64,000 nucleotides of DNA from Acetobacteraceae bacterium H6797. GTDB taxonomy: Bacteria; Pseudomonadota; Alphaproteobacteria; Acetobacterales; Acetobacteraceae. The stretch covers positions 1,265,639 to 1,329,638 of the forward strand of contig JADFCQ010000001.1 of assembly GCA_015223225.1 (NCBI GenBank), read 5' to 3'. The notes beneath the pieces are model-generated. The model saw only the letters and a program-made list of their open reading frames with translations, was not told where the DNA came from and did not search any database. A program made the position numbers and the translations under genes. Positions 45,592 through 56,674 of the stretch are shown in pieces (position 1 is the first letter of the stretch; each line of letters opens with the position of its first letter).

Positions 45592-46902
45592 CTATTTCCC
45601 GATACAGAAATCCCCAAAGACGACGTCCAAGACGTCCTCCACGCCCACCCGCCCCGTCAGCCGCCCCAGCGCCCTCAGCGCGGCCCTGAGGGCTTCGGAG
45701 GCCATCTCCGGCAAGGGCGCCACCACGGCCTCTTCCAGCCAGCTCGCGGCCTCCTCCAGCGCGGCGCGGTGGCGCGGGCGGGTCAGGGCGGCATCGGTGC
45801 CGTTGCCGGCCTGGGCATTGGCCTCGGCCAGGAGCGCGGCGCGGAGTGCCTCCATCCCCTCGCCCGTCCGCGCCGAAACGGGCAGCGCGGGCATGGGCAG
45901 GGCGGGCGGCGGCGCCAGGTCCGTCTTGTTCGCGACCACGAGCACCCCCGGGGCGAGCAGCGCCAGGGTCTCGGCATCGGGCGCGGCATCGGCGGCGAAG
46001 ACGGCCAGGAGCAGGTCCGCCCGGTCAGCGCGGAGGCGGGCGCGGCGGACGCCCTCGGCCTCGATCTCGTCGGCCGTTTCGCGCAGGCCCGCGGTGTCGG
46101 CCAGCGTGAGAGGCACGCCGCCGAGGTCGAGCCGCACCTCCACCACGTCGCGGGTGGTGCCCGCACGGGCCGAGACGATGGCCGCCTCCCAGCCCGCCAG
46201 GGCATTGAGCAGGGAGGACTTGCCGGCATTGGGCGCGCCGAGGATCGCGACCGAGAGGCCCTCGCGCAGCTTCTCCCCACGCCCGCCATCGGCGAGATGG
46301 GCGCGGATTTCGGCCGCCAGTTCGGCGGCGCCGCGCTTGGCGGCCTCGTCGAGATCGGTGGGGATATCCTCGTCGGAGAATTCGATGGCCGCTTCCTGAT
46401 GCGCCAGCAGGCGGGTGGCCCTTGCCGTCCAGCCGCCATAGCGGGCAGCGAGCGCGCCTTCGGCCTGGCGGAGCGCCTGCTTGCGCTGGCCCTCCGTCTC
46501 GGCCGCGATGAGGTCGGCAATGCCCTCGGCGGCGGTCAGGTCCAGCCGGTCGTTCAGGAAGGCGCGGCGGGTGAATTCGCCCGGCTCGGCGGGGCGGCAG
46601 CCGAGGCTCACCAGCGCGCCCGCCACGGCGGCGATCACGGCCGGGCCGGCATGCAGATGCAGCTCGGCGGCATCCTCGCCCGTGTAGCTGCCGGGACCGG
46701 GGAACCAGAGCACCAGGGCCTGGTCCAGCACCTCCCCCGCCTCGTCGCGCAAGCGGCGGAGGCTGGCGCGGCGGGGCTCGGGCAGGCCGCCCGCCAGGGC
46801 CGAGACCACGGCGCCGGTTGCAGGGCCGGAGAGGCGCATCAGCGCCACGGCCGCGCGCCCACCGCCGCTGGCCACGGCGAAAATCGTGTCAGGCGTCATC
46901 AT
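45592..46902 (-). CDS. mnmE: tRNA modification GTPase MnmE
   Basis: 436 residues. It works with MnmG. The P-loop is LGAPNAGKSSLLNALAG; DTAGLRET is the G3 region and VVANKTDLA the G4. The C-terminal catalytic Cys is in the required FCIGK ending. The N-terminal MMTPDTIFAVASGGGRAAVALMRLSG in spaced form is family-typical. I start there; the open frame continues upstream without homologous character. Confidence 0.94.
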   Translation of the reverse strand: MMTPDTIFAVASGGGRAAVALMRLSGPATGAVVSALAGGLPEPRRASLRRLRDEAGEVLDQALVLWFPGPGSYTGEDAAELHLHAGPAVIAAVAGALVSLGCRPAEPGEFTRRAFLNDRLDLTAAEGIADLIAAETEGQRKQALRQAEGALAARYGGWTARATRLLAHQEAAIEFSDEDIPTDLDEAAKRGAAELAAEIRAHLADGGRGEKLREGLSVAILGAPNAGKSSLLNALAGWEAAIVSARAGTTRDVVEVRLDLGGVPLTLADTAGLRETADEIEAEGVRRARLRADRADLLLAVFAADAAPDAETLALLAPGVLVVANKTDLAPPPALPMPALPVSARTGEGMEALRAALLAEANAQAGNGTDAALTRPRHRAALEEAASWLEEAVVAPLPEMASEALRAALRALGRLTGRVGVEDVLDVVFGDFCIGK

Positions 46903-47166
46903 TGTCCTGTGCCTGGGGCCCGCTCCGGGTGGCATGCGCGTCATGGCTCCCCATGTAGACAGGGCGCCCGAATTGAGCCAGTGCGGCTTGAGCCCTGGGG
47001 CCGGTCGATATTCGGCACCGGGAAGGGCTGGCGGGGGATTTTTTGTCCCTGATGGTGGTGCGAGCAACGCCGTCACGGACGGAAAAGCGCCGCCAGACCG
47101 ACCCGCAGGCCGAATGTCGACCGGCCCCTAGAGACAGAAGAGTGCAGGCAGAAGAAAGGCACCGCC

Positions 47167-49188
<2,022 letters not shown>

Positions 49189-49274
49189 CGAGCGGGGGGC
49201 GGAGTGGTCCCTACTCTTCCTGACAGAGGGCCCCCCCCCTCCTGAACCCCCGTGAGGCCGAGGCCCCCGCCAAG

Positions 49275-49730
49275 ATGCCCCAACTGACCTGTCACACGCC
49301 CCTGGGCGAGATCACCATCTCCGAAGTGGATGGTGCCATCGTCGCCCTCGACTGGGGCCGTGGCCGAGACCAGGAATCCTCCCCGCTTCTCGAAGAGGCG
49401 GTGTCGCAGCTGCAGGATTACTTCGACCGCAAGCGCGAGAAGTTCGACCTGCCGCTGAACCCCTATGGCACGCCCTTCCAGAAGCGCGTCTGGCAGGCGC
49501 TGACGGAAATCCCCATCGGGGAGACGCGCTCCTATGGCGATCTCGCGCTATTGCTGAAGAGCGCGCCGCGCGCCATCGGCCAGGCCAATGGCAATAACCC
49601 CATCCCCATCATCATCCCCTGCCACCGCGTCACGGCCGCGGCGGGGCGGATCGGCGGCTATTCCGGCGGCGACGGGGTGCCGACCAAGCGTTATCTACTT
49701 AATCTGGAAGCCCGGCTGAACGCGTTCTAA
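49275..49730 (+). CDS. methylated-DNA--[protein]-cysteine S-methyltransferase
   Basis: 151 residues. It removes alkyl groups from O6-methylguanine. The acceptor is C116 in the IPCHRV motif, and the helix-turn-helix with arginine finger region (RAIGQANGNNPIPIIIPCHRV in parts) is intact. It lacks the Ada regulator domain, so it is of the Ogt type. It is short but of normal family length. It lies between the DUF255 gene and a quinone oxidoreductase gene on the same strand. Confidence 0.92.
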   Translation: MPQLTCHTPLGEITISEVDGAIVALDWGRGRDQESSPLLEEAVSQLQDYFDRKREKFDLPLNPYGTPFQKRVWQALTEIPIGETRSYGDLALLLKSAPRAIGQANGNNPIPIIIPCHRVTAAAGRIGGYSGGDGVPTKRYLLNLEARLNAF

Positions 49731-49863
49731 GCTTCCCTTCCTTCCTCTCCTCGGGGGGGCCGGCGCGCGGCCTCCTCCCTTCTGCCGGGCCCGCGCCAGA
49801 ACTGGCCGCCCTCCACCCCTTCTCCGGCCGCCGGTGTCGCGGCCATCTGGGAGCGATCGATCC

Positions 49864-50838
49864 ATGAACCACGCCATCCGCGTCCATGAATATGGCGGGC
49901 CCGAGAAACTGCTCTGGGAGGAAGTGCCCCTCCCCGAGCCCAAGCCGGGCGAGGCGCTGGTGAAGCACGAGGCGGTGGGCCTCAACTATATCGACGTCTA
50001 TTTCCGCACCGGCCTCTACAAGGCCCCTGCCCTTCCCGCGACCATCGGCATGGAAGGTGCCGGCACCGTGGCCGCCGTGGGCGAGGGCGTGACGGATGTG
50101 GCCGTGGGCGACCGCGTGGCCTATGCCACGGGCCCCATCGGCGCCTATGCGCAGTCCCGCATCATAAAGGCCGACCGGCTGGTGAAGCTGCCCGACGCCA
50201 TCAGCTTCGAGACGGGTGCCGCCATGATGCTCCAGGGCATGACGGCGCAATACCTGCTCCGCCGCACCTTCCCGGTGCAGAAGGGCCAGACCGTGCTGAT
50301 CCACGCCGCGGCCGGCGGCGTGGGGCTGATCATGGTGCAGTGGGCGAAGCATCTCGGCTGCACTGTCATCGGCACCGTCTCGACCCCCGAGAAGGCCGAG
50401 ATCGCCAAGGCCCATGGCGCCGACCATGTCCTTCTCACGAGCGAGAACCTGCCCTCGCGCGTGAAGGAGATCACCGGCGGCGCCATGCTGCCCGTGGTCT
50501 ATGACAGCGTCGGCAAGGATACCTTCCTGCCCTCGCTCGACAGCCTCGCGCCCATGGGCATGATGGTCAGCTACGGCAATGCCTCGGGCCCCGTCGGTCC
50601 CATCGAGGTGAACCTGCTGGCCGCCAAGGGCTCGCTCTTCCTGACGCGCCCGACGCTGGCCAGCTACACCGCCAAGCGGGAGGACCTGCTGGCCAGCGCC
50701 ACGGACCTCATCGACGTGGTGGCCAAGGGCGTGGTGAAGATCGTGGTGAACCAGCGCTATGCGCTGAAGGACGCGTCCCAGGCCCATCTGGACCTCGAGG
50801 CCCGCAAGACCACGGGCAGCACCGTCCTCATTCCCTGA
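49864..50838 (+). CDS. quinone oxidoreductase (zinc-free MDR family)
   Basis: 324 residues, like E. coli QorA. NADPH motif AAAGGVGLIMVQWAKHLG, with a GroES-like N-terminal domain (VGLNYIDVYFRTGLYKAP) and no zinc ligands. It catalyses NADPH-dependent reduction of quinones or other enones. I start at the ATG giving MNHAIRVHEYGG. It ends facing the HupE gene across a GC hairpin. Confidence 0.92.
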   Translation: MNHAIRVHEYGGPEKLLWEEVPLPEPKPGEALVKHEAVGLNYIDVYFRTGLYKAPALPATIGMEGAGTVAAVGEGVTDVAVGDRVAYATGPIGAYAQSRIIKADRLVKLPDAISFETGAAMMLQGMTAQYLLRRTFPVQKGQTVLIHAAAGGVGLIMVQWAKHLGCTVIGTVSTPEKAEIAKAHGADHVLLTSENLPSRVKEITGGAMLPVVYDSVGKDTFLPSLDSLAPMGMMVSYGNASGPVGPIEVNLLAAKGSLFLTRPTLASYTAKREDLLASATDLIDVVAKGVVKIVVNQRYALKDASQAHLDLEARKTTGSTVLIP

Positions 50839-50848
50839 GGGGGGGTGT

Positions 50849-50871
50849 CCAGGGCCGCGCGCGGCCCCTGG
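50849..50871. terminator. hairpin between the converging qor-like and hupE-like genes
   Basis: CCAGGGCCGCG pairs with CGCGGCCCCTGG apart from one bulged base. It lies in the 44-base gap between the two stops. No T tract follows, so termination is only probable. Confidence 0.4.
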
Positions 50872-50882
50872 TCTCGTCGGGC

Positions 50883-51467
50883 TCAGCCCAACAGCAGCAC
50901 GACGCCCGCGAGGGAGACGCCCAGGCCGCCGGCCTTGAGGAAGGCGGGCTGCCGCGCCGCCATGGCCAGCCGGCCGAGGCCGAAGCCCATGGCATGCAGC
51001 GCCAGCGTGGCCAGCACCACGCCCAGGCCGTAGGCGACGGGCGAAGCGGCCTCGGGCAGTTCCGTGCCATGCGCATGACCATGCAGGGCCGCGAAAACCG
51101 CGACCAGCGCCAAGGCGGCGCCGAGCGGCGGACGGGCGCCGAGCGCCACGAGCCCGCCAAGGGCCACGACCGAGAGCGCGATGCCCGGCTCGACGAAAGG
51201 CAGGCCCACGCCGGCCGCGCCCAGCACGCCGCCCACGATCATCGCGGCCGGGAAGGCGAGCGGCAGGGCGAGCGCCGCGCGGCCGCCGATCAGGGCCGCC
51301 CAGATGCCGAGGGCCAGCATGGCCAGCAGGTGATCCAGCCCGCTGAAGGGGTGGGCGATGCCGGCCGCGAAACCGGCATGCTCGGCGCCGATCTGATGGG
51401 CCTCGGCGCCCGGGGCCAGCAGCAGGGCCGCGGCGGCGAGCCCGGCCAGGAGGGGAAGGCGACGCAT
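50883..51467 (-). CDS. HupE/UreJ family membrane protein
   Basis: 194 residues. A signal peptide ends in APGAEAH, then HAGFAAGIAHPFSGLDHLLAML, the His-rich motif of HupE/UreJ nickel or cobalt permeases, and about six membrane segments including VAVFAALHGHAHGTELP. It probably carries nickel or another divalent metal. No urease or hydrogenase gene is nearby in the window. I start at the ATG giving MRRLPLLAG. Confidence 0.88.
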   Translation of the reverse strand: MRRLPLLAGLAAAALLLAPGAEAHQIGAEHAGFAAGIAHPFSGLDHLLAMLALGIWAALIGGRAALALPLAFPAAMIVGGVLGAAGVGLPFVEPGIALSVVALGGLVALGARPPLGAALALVAVFAALHGHAHGTELPEAASPVAYGLGVVLATLALHAMGFGLGRLAMAARQPAFLKAGGLGVSLAGVVLLLG

Positions 51468-51558
51468 GTGAAGCTGCTCCGTCACGTTTGCCGCCAGTCT
51501 GCACAAGCCCGCCCGGCATCGCCATACGGCATCCACCGGGCGAGGCCCTTCGCGCCAC

Positions 51559-52533
51559 TTAATCGATGGTGATGCCCAGTTCCCTGATCAGCGGCACCCA
51601 GATCGCCCTTTCCGAGGCCAGGAGCGCCTCGAACTGCTCCGGCAGGCCGGGCATGGGCTCGATGCCGATGGCCTTGATCTTCCGGGCCATCTCCTCGTCC
51701 TGCAGCACGGCATAAAGGGCGTCGGAAAGGCGCTTCGTCGCGGCATCGGGCGTCGCCTTGGGCAGGACCATGCCCTGCCAGGCATAGGCCTCGAATTTCG
51801 GCAGTTCGAGGGCCTCGATCACCGTCGGCACATCCGGCAGTTCCGGCAGCCGCTGAAGCGACATCACGGCCAATGGCTTGATCTGCCGGCCGCGGACATA
51901 TTCGCCGCCCGCCGCGAGATCGACGGCCATGACATCGACCGTGCCCGCCACCAGATCATTCAGCGCCGGCGCCGCGCCGCGATAGGGCGCGTGGGTCAGC
52001 TCCAGCTTCGCCTCCTTGGCCAGCCGCGCCATGCTAAGATGATGCGGGGAGCCGATACCGGCCGAGGCATAGACCAGCGCGCCCGGCTTCTCCTGCGCCG
52101 CCGTGCGGAAGCCCTTGGCATCGGCGATGGGCGAGCCGGGCTTGGCGCAGAGCACCAGGTTGAAGCGCCCCATCAAACCCACGGGCCGGAAATCCTTCAC
52201 CGGGTCATAGGCGAGTTTCTTGAAGAGCGCGGTGTTGAAGACGAGCGTGCCGTTATCGGCCGTCAGCACCGTGAGCCCGTCGGGCGCGGCGGTCGCGACA
52301 TTCTGCGCGCCGATGGCCGTGGCGCCGCCCGCGCGATTGTCGATGACGATGGCCTGGCCCAGCCGCTCGCCCAGGCGCTGGGCGATGAGGCGGGCCAGCA
52401 CATCCGCGCCGCCGCCCGCCGCATAGGGCACGACCCAGCGCATCGTCCCGCCAGGCTGGGCCTTGGCGCCCAGCAGCGGGAGAGCCGCCATCGCCGCGCC
52501 CATCAGGGTGCGGCGGCCGATTTCACTCTTCAT
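51559..52533 (-). CDS. tripartite tricarboxylate transporter substrate-binding protein (Bug/TctC)
   Basis: 324 residues. A Tat-like signal peptide (IGRRTLMGAAMAALPLLGAKA) is followed by WVVPYAAGGGADVLARLIAQRLGERLGQ in spaced form, the Bug family start, with VIDNRAGGATAIGA as ligand loop. It binds a carboxylate in the periplasm. It is the last gene after maiA-hmgA-fahA on the same strand, so it may bind an aromatic acid feeding that pathway; no TctA/TctB membrane genes accompany it. Confidence 0.85.
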   Translation of the reverse strand: MKSEIGRRTLMGAAMAALPLLGAKAQPGGTMRWVVPYAAGGGADVLARLIAQRLGERLGQAIVIDNRAGGATAIGAQNVATAAPDGLTVLTADNGTLVFNTALFKKLAYDPVKDFRPVGLMGRFNLVLCAKPGSPIADAKGFRTAAQEKPGALVYASAGIGSPHHLSMARLAKEAKLELTHAPYRGAAPALNDLVAGTVDVMAVDLAAGGEYVRGRQIKPLAVMSLQRLPELPDVPTVIEALELPKFEAYAWQGMVLPKATPDAATKRLSDALYAVLQDEEMARKIKAIGIEPMPGLPEQFEALLASERAIWVPLIRELGITID

Positions 52534-52582
52534 GGTTGTTTCTTCCCTTCCCGCCCGGCGGGACATCGCCGGGCGTCGTCAC

Positions 52583-53884
52583 TCAACGCGCAGGCAGGAT
52601 CGTGCCACGGCACTCCCCGAATCCGATACCGGCAACACCATCTTTCTCGGCGCGGGCGACGAGGAAGATCTCGTCGCCGTCCTCGAGAAAGCGCCGCTCC
52701 TCGCCCGAGGCGAGGGTGACGGGCTTGCGCCCGCCATTGGTGATCTCGAGCAGGCTGCCATAAGCGCTCTCGCTCGGGCCGGAAATGGTGCCGGAGCCGA
52801 AGAGGTCGCCGGGGTTCAGGTTGCATCCGTTGCCGCTGTGATGGGCGACGAATTGCGCGGGCGTCCAGTAGAGATGCTTGGTGTTGCTGCGGCCCAGGAG
52901 ATGCGGCGGCAGGCCCTTCTCCTTCAGCCCCGGCGTCATCAGCAGCACGTCCAGCCGAAGGTCGATGGCGCCGCCCGCCTGGTCGGCCTCGTCCCAGAGA
53001 TAGGGGAGCGGCGCAGGGTCGCCATTCGGGCGCGGGGCCTGGGCGATGCGGAAGGGTGCAAGGGCCTCGGGCGTGATGACCCAGGGCGAGATGGTGGTAC
53101 CGAAGCTCTTGGCCAAGAAGGGGCCGAGCGGCTGGTATTCCCAGCCCTGGATATCGCGCGCCGACCAGTCGTTGAGCAGGCAATAGCCCGCGATATGCGA
53201 GGCGGCATCGGCGATGGCGATTTCCTCGCCCAGCGCATTGCCCTGCCCGATCCAGATGCCGAGTTCCAGCTCATAGTCGAGATTGCGGCACGGGCCGTAG
53301 CTCGGCACCGTCTCGCTCGCGGGCTTGCGCTGGCCCTTGGGGCGATGCAGCGCCGTGCCGGTGAGCACGACCGAGGAAGCGCGGCCGTGATAGCCGATCG
53401 GCACGTATTTGTAGTTGGGCAGCAGAGGATTGTCGGGGCGGAACTGCCGCCCGACATTTTCCGCGTGCTGAATGCCGGCGTAGAAATCGGTGTAGTCGCC
53501 GATCCGCGCGGGCAGGTGCAGCGTAACGTCGCTGGTTGGGTAAAGGAACTTCTCGACCTGCGCCTGTTTGGCACTGCCCTCGGCAAGCAGCGCGGAAAGC
53601 GCCGCGCGCAGGGCCTGGCGCGGCCCGGCGCCCAGGGCGAAAAGCGCGTTCAAGCTGCCGCTCGCCGTCGCGGCGGCAGCGTCAGCCGCGGCGCCGGTCA
53701 GCAGATCCGCGTCCGCGAGCGCAGGCAAATCCAGCACGCTATCGCCGATGGCGACGCCGCCGCGCAGGCTGGTGCCGACGGTGGAGAAAATGCCCAGGGG
53801 CAGGTTCTGGATGGGAAAGTCAGGGTGCCCATTGGCCGAGGCCACGAAGCTGCGCAGCCCCGGCGCGTGGGTTTGATCGAGCAT
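52583..53884 (-). CDS. fahA: fumarylacetoacetase
   Basis: 433 residues. The final step of tyrosine/homogentisate breakdown, cleaving fumarylacetoacetate to fumarate and acetoacetate. It has a family-typical start (LRSFVASANGHPDFPIQNLPLG in pieces), YTDFYAGIQHAENVGRQFRP, the metal-ligand ELELGIWIGQGN region and NDWSARDIQGWEYQPLGPF. The start MLDQTHAPGL is five bases after hmgA, so the two genes are probably co-translated. Confidence 0.93.
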   Translation of the reverse strand: MLDQTHAPGLRSFVASANGHPDFPIQNLPLGIFSTVGTSLRGGVAIGDSVLDLPALADADLLTGAAADAAAATASGSLNALFALGAGPRQALRAALSALLAEGSAKQAQVEKFLYPTSDVTLHLPARIGDYTDFYAGIQHAENVGRQFRPDNPLLPNYKYVPIGYHGRASSVVLTGTALHRPKGQRKPASETVPSYGPCRNLDYELELGIWIGQGNALGEEIAIADAASHIAGYCLLNDWSARDIQGWEYQPLGPFLAKSFGTTISPWVITPEALAPFRIAQAPRPNGDPAPLPYLWDEADQAGGAIDLRLDVLLMTPGLKEKGLPPHLLGRSNTKHLYWTPAQFVAHHSGNGCNLNPGDLFGSGTISGPSESAYGSLLEITNGGRKPVTLASGEERRFLEDGDEIFLVARAEKDGVAGIGFGECRGTILPAR

Positions 53885-53889
53885 GGTTC

Positions 53890-55233
53890 TCAGGCTTCCG
53901 GGTTGGTCGGATCGAAACGCTTCTCGAGCCCGGCCCAGCAATCGGCATAGTCATGCTGCATCTGGGCGAGGCCGGCAGCGAAGGCGGTGACGCGCTGGGG
54001 CATGCGCGTCTCGAACATGAAGGCCATGGTGCCCGTCAGCTTATGCGGCTTCAGCTCCGCCTTGCTGGCACCATAGAAGGCCTGGGTATCGGGCCCATGC
54101 GGCAGCATGCAATTGTGCAGACTGAAGCCGCCGGGCTGGAAACCCTCGGGCTTGGCATCGTACTGGCCGTAGATGAGGCCCATGAACTCGCTCATGATGT
54201 TCATGTGATACCAGGGCGGCCGGAAGGTATTTTCCGCGACCATCCAGCGATCGGGGAAGATGACGAAGTCGATATTGGCCGTGCCCGGCGCCTCGGTGGG
54301 CGAGGTGAGCACGGTGAAGATCGACGGGTCCGCATGGTCGAAGAGCAGCGGGCCGACGGGCGAGTAGCGCCGCAGGTCGTATTTATAGGGCGCGTAATTG
54401 CCGTGCCAGGCGACGACGTCGAGCGGGGAATGCCCGATGGTCGTCTTCCACAACTTTCCGCCCCATTTCATATAGAAATCGAAGGGCTCGTCCCGATCCT
54501 CGTAATGCGCCTGGGGCGTGAGGAAGTCGCGCTGGTTCGCCAGGCAATTGGCACCGATGGGGCCGCGCTCGGGCAGGGTGAAGGCGCCGCCGTAATTCTC
54601 GCAGAGATAGCCGCGCGCCGAGGCGCCTTGCAGCTCCACGCGGAACTTCACCCCGCGCGGGATCACCGCGATTTCGCCGGGCACGATGTCGATCAGGCCG
54701 AATTCGGTGAAGAGCCGGAGCCCGCCCTGCTGCGGAACGAACATCATCTCCGCATCGGCATTGTAGAAGGCCTCATTCACCATGGAGCGGGTGATGAGGT
54801 AGATGCTCGCCGCCATGCCGCTCTGCGCGCCGGCATCCCCCGCGGTCGTGACGGTGAAGATGCCTTGCAGGAACGAGAGACTTTCCGAGGGGATGGGCAG
54901 CGGCGACCAGCGCAGCGGCGCGATGGGCGTATCCACTTCCTCGCAGGGCGCGCTGCGCCAGAACCCGGCATCGACCTTCTCGAACCGGCCCCAATGCCGC
55001 ACCGTGGGCCGGATGCGATAGAGCCACGAGCGTTCGTTGGAGGCGCGCGGCGCGGTGAAGGGGGAGCCGGAGAGCTGCTCCGCATAGAGCCCATAGGCGC
55101 AGCGCTGCGGCGAATTCCGCCCCACGGGCAGGGCGCCGGGGAGGGCTTCGCTTTCGAAGCCATTGCCGAAGCCGGACATATAGCCCGGCGCCGTGTTCGT
55201 CGCCCTTAGCGAGAGCGGTGCGTGCTCGTTCAT
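53890..55233 (-). CDS. hmgA: homogentisate 1,2-dioxygenase
   Basis: 447 residues, the normal length. A ferrous-iron enzyme that opens homogentisate to maleylacetoacetate. Motifs include [23 protein letters not shown] (spaced), [46 protein letters not shown] with His and Glu ligands and [11 protein letters not shown] MarR-type palindrome lies 115 bases upstream of the ATG. Confidence 0.95.
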   Translation of the reverse strand: MNEHAPLSLRATNTAPGYMSGFGNGFESEALPGALPVGRNSPQRCAYGLYAEQLSGSPFTAPRASNERSWLYRIRPTVRHWGRFEKVDAGFWRSAPCEEVDTPIAPLRWSPLPIPSESLSFLQGIFTVTTAGDAGAQSGMAASIYLITRSMVNEAFYNADAEMMFVPQQGGLRLFTEFGLIDIVPGEIAVIPRGVKFRVELQGASARGYLCENYGGAFTLPERGPIGANCLANQRDFLTPQAHYEDRDEPFDFYMKWGGKLWKTTIGHSPLDVVAWHGNYAPYKYDLRRYSPVGPLLFDHADPSIFTVLTSPTEAPGTANIDFVIFPDRWMVAENTFRPPWYHMNIMSEFMGLIYGQYDAKPEGFQPGGFSLHNCMLPHGPDTQAFYGASKAELKPHKLTGTMAFMFETRMPQRVTAFAAGLAQMQHDYADCWAGLEKRFDPTNPEA

Positions 55234-55347
55234 GGCGGCTGATCCTTACGGGCGGGGCGCGCGGGACGCCCCGGCCGCAAGCGCGTTCGCCTGCCTTTCC
55301 TGGTTCTTCCCTCATCGCCGCGCATTGTCTGCGTCGTCACGGTATAG

Positions 55348-55367
55348 ATCATCTCATATGAGACGAT
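55348..55367. promoter_or_regulatory. MarR-type operator upstream of hmgA
   Basis: ATCATCTCATATGAGACGAT, an imperfect palindrome centred on CATATG (arms match at six of seven). A related site lies before the MarR gene at 56106-56125. Confidence 0.7.
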
Positions 55368-55376
55368 GTCAAGCCG

Positions 55377-56012
55377 TCATTCCGCATCCGGCTGGCGGCC
55401 GGGGGCCGCTTCGGCGAAGGCGGGCAGGGCGGCGCAGGCGGCGTCGGCGGCCATGAGGCGGGGAAAGGCCTCGAGATCGCAGCCGAAGCGCCGGGCATTG
55501 CCGAGCTGGGGCACAAGGCAGATATCCGCGAGCCCAGGCTGCGCGCCGAAGCAGAAGGGCCCTTCCCCATCGGCGATCAGCGCCTCGCAGGCCGCGAGGC
55601 CCTCCTGGATGGTCTCCCGCGCCCAAGCCGTCACGGCCTCATCCCCCAGGCCAAGAGCGCGCAGCCGGGCCAGGACCTTGAGGTTCTGCACCGCATGGAT
55701 CTCGCAGGCGATGGCCTGGGCGAAGGCGCGAACCTTCGCGCGCTCATCTCGGCTTTCGGGCAGGAGCGGCGGCTCGGGCCAGCCTTCCTCGAGCCATTCG
55801 CAAATCGCGAGCGACTGGGTGAGCACCACGCCCTCCTCCGTCTCCAGTACCGGCACCAAGCCCTGCGGGTTGAGGCGGAGATAGTCCGGCGCCCGCTGCC
55901 CGCCATGGCGGAGGTGATGGAAGACATGCTCCACCGCCAGCCCCTTGAGATTCAGAGCGATACGTACCCGCCAGGCGGCGGAGGAGCGGAAATAGCCGTG
56001 AAGGCGCATCAT
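55377..56012 (-). CDS. maiA: maleylacetoacetate isomerase
   Basis: 211 residues, a zeta-class glutathione transferase converting maleylacetoacetate to fumarylacetoacetate. It has the SSAAWRVRIALNLKG motif with catalytic Ser pair, LNPQGLVPVLE, and QSLAICEWLEE for glutathione binding. It is the first gene of the pathway set, divergent from the MarR gene, and separated from hmgA by a 143-base spacer that holds an operator. Confidence 0.93.
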   Translation of the reverse strand: MMRLHGYFRSSAAWRVRIALNLKGLAVEHVFHHLRHGGQRAPDYLRLNPQGLVPVLETEEGVVLTQSLAICEWLEEGWPEPPLLPESRDERAKVRAFAQAIACEIHAVQNLKVLARLRALGLGDEAVTAWARETIQEGLAACEALIADGEGPFCFGAQPGLADICLVPQLGNARRFGCDLEAFPRLMAADAACAALPAFAEAAPGRQPDAE

Positions 56013-56105
56013 CGGGACGTCTCTCCTGCCGTTTATGAACGGGCGTTTTCAATTGCCGTCGATTTGCCCTAAGGGACATGCTGCGACGGGTGTTTCGCGT
56101 TCTAT

Positions 56106-56125
56106 ATCGTCTCATCTGAGAGAGA
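56106..56125. promoter_or_regulatory. MarR-type operator in the maiA/marR spacer
   Basis: ATCGTCTCATCTGAGAGAGA, sharing ATC-x-TCTCAT-x-TGAGA with the hmgA operator. It lies 12 bases before the marR ATG, placing it to repress marR and possibly maiA. Confidence 0.65.
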
Positions 56126-56136
56126 AAGCCAAGAGC

Positions 56137-56640
56137 ATGGCCAGCCCCCGCCGAAAGGATGCCCCGCCGGCCGACGCGCATGAGGCGCCGTTGGTGCTGG
56201 GCGAGTTCCTGCCCTATCGGATCTCGGTCGCGGCCGAGGCGGTGAGCGCGCTCTTCGCCTCGCGCTATGAATCGCGCTTCGGCCTCACCATTCCGGAATG
56301 GCGGGTGATGGCCGTGGTCGGCGAGCATCAGCAGCAATCGACGCAGCAGGTGATCGAGCGGACAGGGATGGACCGTGTGCGCGTGAGCCGCGCCGTCATC
56401 CGCCTCGCCGATAAGGGGCTGCTCGACCGTATCCCGCATCCGCGCGACCAGCGGGCGCAGCTGCTGCATCTGACGCGCAAGGGCCAGGGCGTCTATGACC
56501 AGATCGTGCCGCTGGCACGGGCGCTGCAATCCACGCTGGCCGGCATGCTGAGCGCGGAGGAGCGCGCCCAGTTCGACGCGCTGCTCACGAAAATCGGCGA
56601 TCGGGCGCGGGAGATGCTGGCCTCGGAAAACCCCGAATGA
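56137..56640 (+). CDS. MarR-family regulator, probable regulator of the homogentisate genes
   Basis: 167 residues. The winged helix (LTIPEWRVMAVVGEHQQQSTQQVIERTGMDRVRVSRAVIRLADKGLLDR in parts) ends with a wing IPHPRDQRAQLLHLT. MarR regulators called HmgR control homogentisate genes in other bacteria. Here the gene is divergent from maiA and matching palindromes stand before it and hmgA, which supports the same role. I start at the ATG giving MASPRRKDAPP; the longer open frame crosses the operator. Confidence 0.88.
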   Translation: MASPRRKDAPPADAHEAPLVLGEFLPYRISVAAEAVSALFASRYESRFGLTIPEWRVMAVVGEHQQQSTQQVIERTGMDRVRVSRAVIRLADKGLLDRIPHPRDQRAQLLHLTRKGQGVYDQIVPLARALQSTLAGMLSAEERAQFDALLTKIGDRAREMLASENPE

Positions 56641-56648
56641 TCGCCATG

Positions 56649-56673
56649 CAAGGGGGCCCTGCCCCCTTGTTTA
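56649..56673. terminator. bidirectional terminator after the MarR and Bug genes
   Basis: Perfect stem CAAGGGGG / CCCCCTTG with a five-base loop, followed by TTTA on the plus strand. It lies between the converging stops of the MarR gene and the Bug gene. Confidence 0.75.
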
Positions 56674-56674
56674 T

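Noticed and set aside
41221-47166. Replication origin within the par locus
   Set aside because: mnmG-rsmG-parAB with parS is often near oriC, but I see no cluster of DnaA boxes or AT-rich unwinding region in the window.
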